This document shows positions 54,221 to 62,516 of a stretch of DNA of 64,000 nucleotides, piece by piece. Position 1 is the first letter of the stretch. The number at the start of each line of letters is the position of its first letter. The stretch is taken from assembly GCF_000236805.1 (NCBI RefSeq), contig NZ_AGFX01000041.1:62001-126000 (forward strand), read 5' to 3'. Under the pieces are notes generated by a model. That model did no database searches and was not told the DNA's origin. It was given only the letters and a program-made list of their open reading frames with translations. The stretch is from Paenibacillus peoriae KCTC 3763. Its GTDB lineage: Bacteria; Bacillota; Bacilli; Paenibacillales; Paenibacillaceae. Both the position numbers and the translations under genes were made by a program.

Positions 54221-54249
54221 AAAAAGGCTTCACCCGGATGGGAGAAGCC
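54221..54249 (-). terminator. Intrinsic terminator of the YtxH gene
   Basis: Stem GGCTTC-CCC with GGG-GAAGCC, TTTTTG on the minus strand. Confidence 0.75.
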
Positions 54250-54296
54250 ACGAATCCAAACGATACTCAGTTATCTCACCTATCGCTTACAGACAA

Positions 54297-54623
54297 TTAC
54301 AGAGCATCTTCTTCTGTATCCTCTTGAACAGGTGTGGATGAAACGCTGGCCTCATGAATAATTTCGCCGTCTTTTTTACGCCATTGCCCAATTTCATGAA
54401 TGACGGCTGAGGCCGCTTCCTTAATCTTGTCCGTATACTCGATTGAGGTATCTGAAATTTTCCCCGCAAGCTCTTGTCCCTTGTTGGTTACGTGACGCGC
54501 CTGATCTGTAATATCCTGACGCAACTCGCGACCTGACTTGGGGGCAAATAACAACGCAGCCAGTGAACCGACAAGACTACCTGCCAACGCGCCACGGATA
54601 AAGCTTTTGTAGTTCTCCTTCAT
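54297..54623 (-). CDS. YtxH-domain protein
   Basis: A 108-residue protein. The N-terminal glycine-zipper helix FIRGALAGSLVGSLAALLFAPKSGRELRQDI is the YtxH signature, followed by a helical region with AGKISDTSIEYTDKI repeats and an acidic tail. YtxH proteins are membrane-associated stress proteins of unknown action. Three ATGs lie in a row; the third (54623) has GGGAG at 8 bases. Confidence 0.8.
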   Translation of the reverse strand: MKENYKSFIRGALAGSLVGSLAALLFAPKSGRELRQDITDQARHVTNKGQELAGKISDTSIEYTDKIKEAASAVIHEIGQWRKKDGEIIHEASVSSTPVQEDTEEDAL

Positions 54624-54721
54624 CATCATCTCTCCCTTGTGCCCGGGCGAATGCCCATCTGTTAGTGCATTATAAGCACGGAAAGCTTGTCATGATACAG
54701 GGAACAAGCCAGAAAAAGCTT

Positions 54722-55369
54722 TTACTTTTTTCGGGAGCGGATACGGTACAAGCAGCAACGGCCTCCATCTGCCAAACAATCCTCACGAACCACCTCGGCA
54801 TCAAGCAGCTCCTCAAACATTTGCTGCTCACATTCACAAGCCTTACGGTAGCGGCCTGCAATTTGAGCGATGGGGCAATTGTACTCCACAAGAGAGTAAC
54901 TGCCATCCGCTTCTTCGCGCCACTCTGCCATATAGCCAGAAGCGTTCTGAATACTTGAAAGCTTTTCCACACGTGAAGCCAGTGTAGTCTCACTTACCAT
55001 ATGTGGGGCGTATCGCTTCATCATTTTTCGTTTTCTACCATCAAACAGAGAGTGAACGGCTTCCATTCCCTGCTCTTCATCCAGTTCCTCTAACAGTTCC
55101 AGCAGCAGATGATCATAATTGCGGGGAAACTGCTCACTGCCCTGCTCGCTCAAACTGTATAAAAACGTCGGACGTCCCATCGCCTGTCTCACAATCGTAG
55201 CTACGATCAGCCCATCCTGCTCCATCAATTTGAGATGCCTGCGCACCCCCATTTCGGTAATGCCCAATTGAGCTGCCAAGCTTCCGACGCCCACAGGTCC
55301 CTGGGTTTTCAATAGTGTCATAATCATGCGCCTGGTAGGCATTTCGGGTACGATATACTTATCCGTCAC
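54722..55369 (-). CDS. SufR-like helix-turn-helix regulator with Cys-rich C-terminus
   Basis: A 215-residue regulator. Residues 10-75 form a winged helix (TLLKTQGPVGVGSLAAQLGITEMGVRRHLKLMEQDGLI). The C-terminus has the SufR cysteine spacing: YNCPIAQIA, then RKACECEQ, EDCLADGGRCCLYRI, which binds an Fe-S cluster in SufR repressors. So it probably senses iron-sulfur state. GTG start 55369. It follows the YutE-like gene by 8 bases and should be cotranscribed; no suf operon is in the window. Confidence 0.78.
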   Translation of the reverse strand: MTDKYIVPEMPTRRMIMTLLKTQGPVGVGSLAAQLGITEMGVRRHLKLMEQDGLIVATIVRQAMGRPTFLYSLSEQGSEQFPRNYDHLLLELLEELDEEQGMEAVHSLFDGRKRKMMKRYAPHMVSETTLASRVEKLSSIQNASGYMAEWREEADGSYSLVEYNCPIAQIAGRYRKACECEQQMFEELLDAEVVREDCLADGGRCCLYRIRSRKK

Positions 55370-55377
55370 TTTTGCCT

Positions 55378-55818
55378 TTACACTCCCTCGGGCTGCGTAC
55401 CCAATTCCTTATTTAAATAATCATGCACGCTGAAAACAAAATGCTCCAGCAACTCAGGCAGCTTAGGTGTGAGCGGGTGAAGACTTGTCCGGTCCCAATG
55501 AAAATACTCCTGTACTAGAGGTTTACGCAAAGATACCAACTCTAACAGCGAACGAAATACGGTATCATCCAATACGCCTTCCTCATGAATGATACCGATA
55601 ATATCTTCATAGCTACTGGCGTCGCGCATAATAAATCCGTCAATGATATAGCTTCCTACGTCCGTTACCGTCTCAATTGCCAGATGAAGGCAGCGCTCCT
55701 GCACCAGCCCCTGCAACAACTCCCCGTTCCAGATGCCAGATATATGGCGGAGTCCTGCGGCAATATCGGGAACGGCCTCTAGGCGAAGCTCAATTTGTTC
55801 CCGGTTGACATAATACAA
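55378..55818 (-). CDS. yutE: DUF86 (HepT-like) protein, YutE
   Basis: A 146-residue all-helical protein of the DUF86/HepT fold. The place of the HEPN RNase motif (R-x4-H-x-Y in HepT toxins) reads RKPLVQEY, with Gln for the catalytic His, as in B. subtilis YutE by memory. So it is likely not an active RNase toxin, and no MNT-type antitoxin gene is adjacent. Start: TTG 55818, after TGGAGG. First gene before the SufR-like regulator. Confidence 0.75.
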   Translation of the reverse strand: MYYVNREQIELRLEAVPDIAAGLRHISGIWNGELLQGLVQERCLHLAIETVTDVGSYIIDGFIMRDASSYEDIIGIIHEEGVLDDTVFRSLLELVSLRKPLVQEYFHWDRTSLHPLTPKLPELLEHFVFSVHDYLNKELGTQPEGV

Positions 55819-55842
55819 GTTACTTCACCTCCAGTCATCACT

Positions 55843-56130
55843 TTAGATTTCATAATCAACTGCGATAGATACATCCTTCGCTTCATTCATGTGTACAATG
55901 ATTTCCTGATGCACAGGGTGTACCTGATACGTTTGCAGATCCTCCAGTGTTTCGACAACAGCTGTAAGAGAAATATCGTAAGATCGTTCTGAACGAATTA
56001 CATCCGTACCTACCTCGAGCGACAGCAATTCTTTGATCTTGCCATTCATGCTGCGCAAAATGGATGCCGTATGCTCAATGCTTTCAGGGGAGCGGTCTTT
56101 TAACTTGAACAAAACAATATGTTTAATCAT
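55843..56130 (-). CDS. Dabb-family protein (stress-responsive A/B barrel)
   Basis: A 95-residue ferredoxin-like A/B barrel protein: MIKHIVLFKLKD, SYDISLTAVVETLEDLQTYQVHPVHQEI are typical of Dabb proteins. Relatives dimerise; some are enzymes, most are of unknown role. AAGGAG precedes the ATG. 24 bases upstream of the YutE gene. Confidence 0.82.
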   Translation of the reverse strand: MIKHIVLFKLKDRSPESIEHTASILRSMNGKIKELLSLEVGTDVIRSERSYDISLTAVVETLEDLQTYQVHPVHQEIIVHMNEAKDVSIAVDYEI

Positions 56131-56210
56131 GCGTATAGGCTCCTTATCTTAAAATGTTCTCTTGAAAATTTTATCATAACGCCCCACATACGGAAAGAAG
56201 CATTGTAATT

Positions 56211-56636
56211 CTAGCGATCTTTTCCTCCATCTTTCCCATCAGACTCCTTGTCCTTCAGCAGAGCAAAAAAACTCTTGAGCTTCGGTGGGAGCGGCAGACC
56301 CATTCGTGAGCAGTTTTCCGTAATAGAGATCAGTTCGTTGGATAAATAAAAATACGTCGCTGCTCCTTTCATAATTTCCGTCCCCATCAGGAGATCCACG
56401 TGATGTGCCAAAGAAATTACCATTAGCATAAAAGCCTTTCTCATCAAACCCCAAAAACCAGCTTTGCTGCTCAGACCTTGTCCAGTCTTAATCGCTGCGG
56501 CAACTCCTGTCACATAATCAATAGCCATTGCAAATGTGAATAGTACCATCAGCTGATTCCAGCCGCCAAAAGCAAACGTAATAATGGCTCCTGTGGTAGC
56601 GCAAAACACACTAAACATGCCTGGATTAATATTCAT
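56211..56636 (-). CDS. Phage-type holin family protein (Holin_4/TcdE-like)
   Basis: A 141-residue membrane protein with three or four helices and a charged C-terminal tail (KDKESDGKDGGKDR). FGGWNQLMVLFTFAMAIDYVTGVAAAIKTGQGLSSKAGFWGLMRKAFML is the Holin_4 signature, found in phage lysis cassettes and in TcdE-type toxin release. No endolysin or phage gene is next to it. AGAGGAGGAG lies before the ATG. Confidence 0.82.
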   Translation of the reverse strand: MNINPGMFSVFCATTGAIITFAFGGWNQLMVLFTFAMAIDYVTGVAAAIKTGQGLSSKAGFWGLMRKAFMLMVISLAHHVDLLMGTEIMKGAATYFYLSNELISITENCSRMGLPLPPKLKSFFALLKDKESDGKDGGKDR

Positions 56637-56769
56637 ACCTACTCCTCCTCTCGGGGCGGTTACTGTAATATATGCAGCGACGCAGCAACCCGTAAAGCCA
56701 TATAACCTGTTATGGATGCTAATTCATAGATTCATATAACAAACGCCAAGCGGAGTCTGTAGGCACAAC

Positions 56770-56797
56770 AAAAAACCGTGGAATTTATCCACGGTTC
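56770..56797 (-). terminator. Terminator of the polysaccharide deacetylase gene
   Basis: Stem AACCGTGGA with TCCACGGTT; TTTTTTG follows on the minus strand. Confidence 0.85.
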
Positions 56798-56817
56798 TCA
56801 CCATTCATTCTATTCAA

Positions 56818-57945
56818 TTAACGATGATCGTTCCAAAAATTAAGCGGAGTCAGGTTGTTATTCAATGGCTCGAACGAATAGCCTTCTTTTTGCAATGCCG
56901 CCATGATTTGTGGAAGCACCTTGATCGTAGATGGCTTATCATGCATCAGGACGACAGGTGTTCTGCCCTGCTTTTTCAATCTTCGAATATCACTTAGAAC
57001 AGTCTTTACAAAATGCTCGGGATTTTTGGTATAACGCCAATCATTCGAATCTATATTCCAATCCCAAATATGATAGCCTGCACCTGTCAGTTGGTCGCGG
57101 TAGGCTTTCTTCAAATACGGTTTGCTGCCATAAGGCGTACGAATTAGAGCAGTGCGTTTCCCAGTGGCCTGGAATAAAATCTCATTATCCTGATTCATTT
57201 CTGCAAGTGCTGCTGCAGGAGATGCATAGATTTTCTTTACCTGATGGCTCATTCCATGTAAACCCAGACCATGCCCCTCTTCTACCATTCTCTTCATCAC
57301 AGCACTATGTTGACGAATTTCTGGTCCCAGCATGAAAAAAGTAGCCTTGGCATTATATTTGTCCAGAATATCCAGTAGCTGTCCGGTGTGCGCTGTAGGA
57401 CCATCGTCGAAGCTCAAATAAATCGTACGGCTGGATGAGGAAGCATTCCCCGTATTACCTGTGTTGCCTGGCTTGACAGCCGCATGCTGCTTGATTTCTG
57501 CCGCGAATTTATTCACGAATTGTGCATCAGACAGACTGGCATTTGCGTTTTGAATACGATACAGATTACTTGACGGAATGGTGATGGTAAATCCGAATGC
57601 ATCTGTCAAAGTTCGGATTGGCACCATCGTACGTCCTCCACGTTCAAAAACATCACCTTCGGTCAGACTCAGCGTAAAGCTGCGGTTATGTCCAGTCAAT
57701 ATCAGTGTGTTTCCGCTTGCCGAAGCAGAAATGCCCATCTTTTGCCCTAATATAACGATAGGTACATACAACTTGTCATTTTTCATCACTGGATGAATCG
57801 TATTGGAATCTAGTAACACATCATTGACCCCTAGCAAAGGAGTCTTCGCTTGTGCACTCGCCGTATTCGTATGTATACCCAGCAGCCCCAAACAACAGAT
57901 TGCCATCAAGCATACTGCCATCCATTTTACTTGTAAAAGTTTCAT
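56818..57945 (-). CDS. Secreted polysaccharide deacetylase with copper amine oxidase-like N-terminal domain
   Basis: A 375-residue exported protein. A signal peptide (about residues 1-31, ending ASA) is followed by a copper-amine-oxidase-N-like wall-binding domain (VLLDSNTIHPVMKNDKLYVPI, GGRTMVPIRTLTDAFG), a short Asn/Gly/Ser linker, and a NodB deacetylase domain. Catalytic motifs: YLSFDDGP, GLHGMSHQ (metal His pair), IRTPYGSKP, WNIDSNDW and VLMHDK. It should remove N-acetyl groups from peptidoglycan or another polysaccharide. Confidence 0.88.
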   Translation of the reverse strand: MKLLQVKWMAVCLMAICCLGLLGIHTNTASAQAKTPLLGVNDVLLDSNTIHPVMKNDKLYVPIVILGQKMGISASASGNTLILTGHNRSFTLSLTEGDVFERGGRTMVPIRTLTDAFGFTITIPSSNLYRIQNANASLSDAQFVNKFAAEIKQHAAVKPGNTGNTGNASSSSRTIYLSFDDGPTAHTGQLLDILDKYNAKATFFMLGPEIRQHSAVMKRMVEEGHGLGLHGMSHQVKKIYASPAAALAEMNQDNEILFQATGKRTALIRTPYGSKPYLKKAYRDQLTGAGYHIWDWNIDSNDWRYTKNPEHFVKTVLSDIRRLKKQGRTPVVLMHDKPSTIKVLPQIMAALQKEGYSFEPLNNNLTPLNFWNDHR

Positions 57946-58420
57946 CCATTACACCATCCTGTGCTGTATTTTATTATCTGCGGGAGCTATCTCTAGCTTG
58001 TCTATGAAGTTATACAGACATGACGATATAGACATGGCAATATAGACATTCACTCAACATTTAGAACATAAACGCATCTCAACCGACTGAACTCAAACGT
58101 CTTTTTCGTCCCCCATATATATTAATAGATTACCAGACTGTAGTAAGTAAATATAGGAAAACAATTTGACAACAATCTCGCAACCCCAACTGTCCGATAG
58201 GTTACAAAATTGTGAATAAATCATCTATGGATGGAACTCAAGTGAATATAACAAAAAATAGGATGGTAGGGATCTATCCGTAACTTTCCACTCCTTTAAT
58301 AATTGCAGTCGTTCATGTGGTTCTATCATTGCAATAGATACCTGCATTAGAGAATGTCACTTGGGACTGATAAGAGGTAAACTCATTTGGAGATGCCCGA
58401 TTCATGCGGTACTGGGTAGG

Positions 58421-58455
58421 AAAAAAAGACCTTGAGAAATTATTTCACTCAAGGC
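58421..58455 (-). terminator. Minus-strand terminator in the AT-rich gap
   Basis: Stem CCTTGAG with CTCAAGG, followed by TCTTTTTTT on the minus strand. It stands directly after the stop of the decayed frame at 58457. Confidence 0.7.
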
Positions 58456-58456
58456 T

Positions 58457-58662
58457 TTATATGTTATCATGTTTTCTCTTTAATGAGAGGTAATTCCCCT
58501 CAGACATATAAACACCAGTTATTCTTTCATTAATAAACCTTGTTACATCAATCGGATCATATTCTTCATTTGATCAATATATTCTTACTACATTTTCCAT
58601 ACCACCTAAATACCATCCCTAAAAAAAGCAAGCAGTATTACCATTACCCTTTTACAAAGCAT
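58457..58662 (-). pseudogene. Possible decayed small gene
   Basis: On the minus strand an ATG at 58662 follows AGGAGGG (58680-58674) and opens MLCKRVMVILLAFF, a signal- or membrane-like stretch, then hits a T7 run and leaves frame. In the shifted frame the text continues WYLGGMENVVRIY, a TGA at 58576-58574, then SNEEYDPIDVTRFINERI and a lysine-rich end, with TAA at 58457 right before a terminator. It reads like a gene with one frameshift and one nonsense change. Family not recognised; it could also be chance. Confidence 0.35.
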
Positions 58663-58761
58663 CTAACTGCTAACCCTCCTTTTTCTCGTTGCAAAAATAA
58701 CATGTTGAGCTAAAAAACCATTTTTCTCTCTAAAAATCTTACGATCACAAGAAAAGAACAT
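58663..58761 (-). CDS. Possible 32-residue basic peptide
   Basis: On the minus strand ATG 58761 has GGAGG 4 bases upstream and encodes a basic 32-residue peptide (MFFSCDRKIFREKNG start, KRRVSS end). Its TAG directly abuts the ATG of the decayed frame at 58662, so it may be part of the same broken gene. Very uncertain. Confidence 0.25.
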   Translation of the reverse strand: MFFSCDRKIFREKNGFLAQHVIFATRKRRVSS

Positions 58762-58899
58762 ATTACCTCCATTTCCATAAAAAACACCACTTTTTAAATA
58801 TCGGCACCTTAAACTTCCAATTTTATAGGCCTAATGGTCCTTATTTTCCATAAACCGGTTAAGCCCATGGGATTAAAAGAAAATCAGGAGGAGAGTCAC

Positions 58900-58923
58900 T
58901 TGCAAAGCCCCCTTCGGATATAG
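58900..58923 (+). CDS. Possible 7-codon leader peptide upstream of the tandem-HTH gene
   Basis: TTG at 58900 lies 8 bases after AGGAGG and opens MQSPLRI then TAG, 31 bases before the HTH gene start. The ribosome site is better than that of the gene itself. It may be a regulatory leader or a relic. Confidence 0.25.
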   Translation: MQSPLRI

Positions 58924-58953
58924 TAGTATGTGTTTAAAAAAATCGGAGGATAT

Positions 58954-59538
58954 ATGCCTAAACAACAAGACAAACATTCCATTCAGGCGTGGTCTCTGAT
59001 CAATCGCAAATATTTGGGAAAAGGTGTGCGTGTTAAACGTTTTCGCAAGCCAACACGCTGTCAAGTACGCAATCGCGTTCTGCTTGCCGTTCTGATGGCG
59101 AATGACATTAAACTGTCCCAACTTGCCGAAGAGCTTTCCATCTCCTCACGCAGCGTCAGCGCGTGGGTATATGAAGGCCGTATTCCTGGCAACACCAATC
59201 TGGAAAAGACGTGTAATACACTTGGTTATCCGCACCATATTCTGTTTAATGAAGAGGTTGTTCGGCGTTCACCGCTCATCTGTCAACCAGCACCGTCTCG
59301 TTTTATGAAACGGACTGTAACTCGTTCTCCGGTCAAAAATCGGATCTTGGCGGGTCTATGCATGGTTCATGATATTTCGGTGACCGATGTCAGTCATTGG
59401 ATTGGCGTCCATCCCGGCACATTCCGAAAATGGTTGCACCAGGGTACCGTTCCTTCGCAAACCTTCCAGGATCAGGCGGAACAGTTTTTCCGTATTCCCA
59501 AATCCATTTTGTTTGCTGATGCCATGCTGAAAAAGTAA
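58954..59538 (+). CDS. Protein of two tandem helix-turn-helix repeats
   Basis: A 194-residue basic protein. After a basic N-terminus (KQQDKHSIQAWSLINRKYLG, KRFRKPTRC) two similar 64-residue units follow: residues about 38-102 (VRNRVLLAVLMANDIKLSQL, SSRSVSAWVYEGRIP, HILFNEE) and 126-190 (VKNRILAGLCMVHDISVTDV, HPGTFRKWLHQGTVP, SILFADA). Each looks like an XRE-type helix-turn-helix, so one chain may bind a two-part DNA site. ATG 58954 with GGAGG 4 bases upstream; ATG-like start 58930 is weaker. Not a family I can name. Confidence 0.72.
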   Translation: MPKQQDKHSIQAWSLINRKYLGKGVRVKRFRKPTRCQVRNRVLLAVLMANDIKLSQLAEELSISSRSVSAWVYEGRIPGNTNLEKTCNTLGYPHHILFNEEVVRRSPLICQPAPSRFMKRTVTRSPVKNRILAGLCMVHDISVTDVSHWIGVHPGTFRKWLHQGTVPSQTFQDQAEQFFRIPKSILFADAMLKK

Positions 59539-59654
59539 AAATGTCCCTTAAAACGAAACTATTGTAGTTTTCATGAAAGTCTTTGAAAGGAACGCATTAC
59601 CATCTTTCATTTGATGAGACTTTCACACCATGCGATTCACACAATATAACAAGC

Positions 59655-59700
59655 AAAAAAAAGCACAGTTTGCCGATTTCTCGGTGTACTGTGCTTTTTT
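59655..59700. terminator. Bidirectional terminator between the HTH gene and araB
   Basis: Stem AAAAAAGCACAGT-CCGA with CGG-ACTGTGCTTTTTT between convergent genes. Confidence 0.85.
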
Positions 59701-59749
59701 AGATACCATAGAGCCTCACGAGGCTTCTGATTTATATGTTCTTTAACTC

Positions 59750-61447
59750 TTAAGATTGAGTGCTTGTCACTTCTGATGAACGTCCGGCTTCTTCCTTGAT
59801 CGCCTTCAGCTTTTTCATGACCGGGTTGCCTCCACGTCCAAAGTAGTCGTGAAGACGGCTGTATTCCTCGTACAGCTTATCGTATACGGTAGCGTTCTCA
59901 GGGATCGGCTTGAAGCTTTCGTCCCGTACACGTGCCATATGGCGCGCTGCTTCGACGATATCGTCATACCCCCCGGCTTCAGCTCCCGCAGCCACGGCTG
60001 CGAACATAGCCGCGCCCAGCGCAGGCGTTTGGGTAGAAGCTGCCACCTTGATCTCACGCCCGGTTACATCGGCATAAATTTGCATCAGCAAACGGTTTTT
60101 CTGCGGCAATCCACCGCACGCATACAATACATCTACCGGTACACCATTATGATGGAACGCATCGACAATTTTACGTGTGCCGAATGCTGTTGCTTCCAGC
60201 AATGTACGATACACTTCCTCTGGCTTCGTCAACAGCGTATACCCGACAATCAGACCTGTCAGGTTGGTATCAACCAGCACAGAACGGTTACCGTTCCACC
60301 AGTCCAAGGCCAGCAATCCGGTTTCACCCGGTTTATATTCAGCCGCTTTACGCTCCAGCCATACATGGACGTTTACGCCTTCCGCAGCTGCCTGCTCCTT
60401 TACCTCAGCCGGAACAGCATGCTCCACGAACCAAGCGAAAATATCTCCTACTGCCGATTGTCCAGCCTCATATCCGTAATATCCTGGGATAATTCCGTTC
60501 TCTACAACGCCGCACATACCTTCTACTTCTTTTTCTTCCTCACCCAGCAGCATATGGCAAATAGAAGTTCCCATCGCCATGACCAGCTTGCCTGGTGTAA
60601 CGACGCCTACTGCCGGAACAGCCGCATGTGCATCCACATTGCCTACCGCTACCGCTGTCCCCGGGTTCAGGCCAAGTTTGGCAGCCATTTCTTCTGTCAA
60701 CCCACCTGCCCGGCTACCCAGGTCATAAATTTCACCGCGCAGCTTTGTATCTGTCAGATTTTCCAGACGCGGATCAAGTGCCTTAAAAAATTCACGGTCC
60801 GGATAACCATCGCGGTGATGGTAAATGGACTTGTAACCAGCTGTACACTGATTGCGTTTCAGTTCTCCACTAAGCTGAGAAATAACCCAGTCGGTCGCTT
60901 CCACAAAACGGTCTGTCTGATCATAAATGTCCGGTGCCTCATTCAGAATTTGCCAGATTTTTGCGATCATCCATTCGGAAGAAATTTTCCCTCCATAACG
61001 GGGCTGAAACGCCTCTCCGCGCTGCGTAGCAATTTCATTCAAACGATCTGCTTCATCCTGTGCTGCATGGTGCTTCCACAGCTTTACCCAGCTATGCGGG
61101 TTATCCTTCAGCTTCTCATCAAAGCACAACGGTTGCCCTTGTGCGTCGATCGGCAGCATCGTACAAGCTGTAAAATCAATTCCGATCCCGATGATGTCGT
61201 CTGGGGAAATTCCCGTTTCCTTCATAACTGCAGGTACAGAAGTGGTCAGCACTTCAATATAATCAGCCGGATGCTCCAGCGCCCAGTCCATTTCCAGCTT
61301 GCGTCCGCTGCCAGGCAATACTTCATCAATAACCCCATGGCGATAAGGTGTTACATGTGTAGCAATTTCAGCTCCATTTGACAGGTCAACAATGACCGCA
61401 CGCCCGGACTCCGTTCCATAATCGACACCAATGGTATACTTGCTCAT
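59750..61447 (-). CDS. araB: Ribulokinase
   Basis: Phosphorylates L-ribulose to L-ribulose-5-phosphate in arabinose use. The 565-residue FGGY kinase has the N-terminal [29 protein letters not shown], the hinge [26 protein letters not shown] and the C-terminal [19 protein letters not shown] (FGGY signature 2). Length fits AraB. The ATG overlaps the araD stop by 4 bases, so they form one unit, araD-araB, ended by the terminator at 59655. Confidence 0.95.
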   Translation of the reverse strand: MSKYTIGVDYGTESGRAVIVDLSNGAEIATHVTPYRHGVIDEVLPGSGRKLEMDWALEHPADYIEVLTTSVPAVMKETGISPDDIIGIGIDFTACTMLPIDAQGQPLCFDEKLKDNPHSWVKLWKHHAAQDEADRLNEIATQRGEAFQPRYGGKISSEWMIAKIWQILNEAPDIYDQTDRFVEATDWVISQLSGELKRNQCTAGYKSIYHHRDGYPDREFFKALDPRLENLTDTKLRGEIYDLGSRAGGLTEEMAAKLGLNPGTAVAVGNVDAHAAVPAVGVVTPGKLVMAMGTSICHMLLGEEEKEVEGMCGVVENGIIPGYYGYEAGQSAVGDIFAWFVEHAVPAEVKEQAAAEGVNVHVWLERKAAEYKPGETGLLALDWWNGNRSVLVDTNLTGLIVGYTLLTKPEEVYRTLLEATAFGTRKIVDAFHHNGVPVDVLYACGGLPQKNRLLMQIYADVTGREIKVAASTQTPALGAAMFAAVAAGAEAGGYDDIVEAARHMARVRDESFKPIPENATVYDKLYEEYSRLHDYFGRGGNPVMKKLKAIKEEAGRSSEVTSTQS

Positions 61448-62154
61448 TTGTGTGCCTCCTCCTTCTTCGTTTGCCCATAATAGGCATTTGCCCCATGCTT
61501 GCGCAGAAAATGCTTATCCAGCAACGCCTGATCCATCGAGGTTAATTCCGGATTCAGGATGAGGGAACGGTATGCCATTTTGGCGACTTCCTCCAGCACA
61601 ACTGAATTATGAACTGCATCATGAGCATTTTTACCCCAAGTGAACGGCGCGTGCTGATTCACGAGTACACCCGGGATGTCTGTTGGACTAATATCCTTAA
61701 AGGTCTCAATGATCACATGTCCTGTCTCCAGCTCATATTCCCCGGCAATCTCCTCCGCAGTCATCGCACGCGTACATGGAACGCTTCCATAAAAATAGTC
61801 GCCTTGAGTTGTACCTAACGCCGGAATCGCACGTCCTGCTTGCGCCCAGCTTGTAGCCCAGGAAGAGTGGGTATGCACAATGCCTCCAATTTGCGGGAAA
61901 GCACGGTACAACGCCAAATGTGTAGGTGTATCTGACGAAGGGCGAAGATCACCTTCAACAATGTCACCTTGAAGATTAAGCACAACCAATTGCTCGGCTT
62001 TCAGGTCTTCATAGGCCACACCGCTTGGCTTGATAACAACCAATCCCTGCTCACGGTCGATACCGCTTACATTTCCCCAAGTAAAAGTAACCAGACCATG
62101 CTTTGGAAGAGCCAGATTGGCCTCCCATACTTCCTTTTTCAATTGTTCCAACAT
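61444..62154 (-). CDS. araD: L-ribulose-5-phosphate 4-epimerase
   Basis: Turns L-ribulose-5-phosphate into D-xylulose-5-phosphate. The 236-residue class II aldolase-fold enzyme has [39 protein letters not shown], the zinc site [13 protein letters not shown] and [12 protein letters not shown]. Start: ATG 62154 ([14 protein letters not shown]), GGAG 10 bases upstream; the longer frame to 62274 crosses the promoter. First gene of araDB, behind an AraR operator. Confidence 0.95.
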   Translation of the reverse strand: MLEQLKKEVWEANLALPKHGLVTFTWGNVSGIDREQGLVVIKPSGVAYEDLKAEQLVVLNLQGDIVEGDLRPSSDTPTHLALYRAFPQIGGIVHTHSSWATSWAQAGRAIPALGTTQGDYFYGSVPCTRAMTAEEIAGEYELETGHVIIETFKDISPTDIPGVLVNQHAPFTWGKNAHDAVHNSVVLEEVAKMAYRSLILNPELTSMDQALLDKHFLRKHGANAYYGQTKKEEAHK

Positions 62155-62272
62155 GTATAAGACACTCCTTTTACTATCATTTCTGAAATCTGCAATGGAA
62201 GTGACTGAACCCGACTTCAAATAGAAAATGACAGGAGGGCCGTAATGGCCCTTTACCCTTGGTTCCGCTTTC

Positions 62273-62293
62273 ATTATACACTTGTACGTACAA
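62273..62293 (-). promoter_or_regulatory. araD promoter with AraR operator in the spacer
   Basis: On the minus strand a TATAAT -10 (62278-62273) is preceded by the palindrome TTGTACGTACAA (62293-62282), the core of the B. subtilis AraR operator (ATTTGTACGTACAAAT). The operator lies between -35 and -10, so binding should block transcription until arabinose is present. Confidence 0.75.
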
Positions 62294-62360
62294 CTTAGCC
62301 AGTCTTTTTTTATCTCATTTTTCGATCAATTTCCACACCCGTTTTCAGAAAAAACATAGT

Positions 62361-62398
62361 AAAAACAGCCTATTTTCTGCAATTGAGAAAACAGGCTG
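62361..62398 (-). terminator. Terminator of araR
   Basis: Stem CAGCCT-TTTTCT with AGAAAA-CAGGCTG-type pairing; TTTTTACT follows on the minus strand. Confidence 0.75.
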
Positions 62399-62516
62399 CT
62401 TGGTATGACGAGAAGCGTGATGAGAAGCATGTCAATAAAATATGCAGCTTAGAAGCTGTATTCTCACCAACTTGTCTTTACATGTTAAGAATAAAGAAAT
62501 GGATATGTTTTTGTTT

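Larger units (their letters stand above)
57946..58953. other. AT-rich gap with small decayed reading frames
   Basis: About 1 kb without a convincing intact gene. The left third (57946-58420) shows no open frame or hairpin I can support beyond the upstream region of the deacetylase gene. From 58421 to 58770 the minus strand carries short frames with ribosome sites and one good terminator, described separately. Base composition is clearly more A/T-rich than the flanks. Confidence 0.5.

Noticed and set aside
55378-55818. HepT-MNT toxin-antitoxin module
   Set aside because: Catalytic His is Gln and no MNT-domain gene is adjacent.
56211-57945. Prophage remnant around the holin gene
   Set aside because: Neighbours are ordinary chromosomal genes; no integrase, terminase, structural gene or att-like repeat seen.
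58574-58576. In-frame TGA read as selenocysteine or tryptophan
   Set aside because: No SECIS-like hairpin is seen and the host uses the standard code; decay is the simpler reading.
59849-61381. A 510-codon open frame on the plus strand across araB
   Set aside because: It is antisense to araB, which is certain. The translation is Cys/His/Gln-rich without family motifs and has no ribosome site; it exists because araB avoids certain codons.
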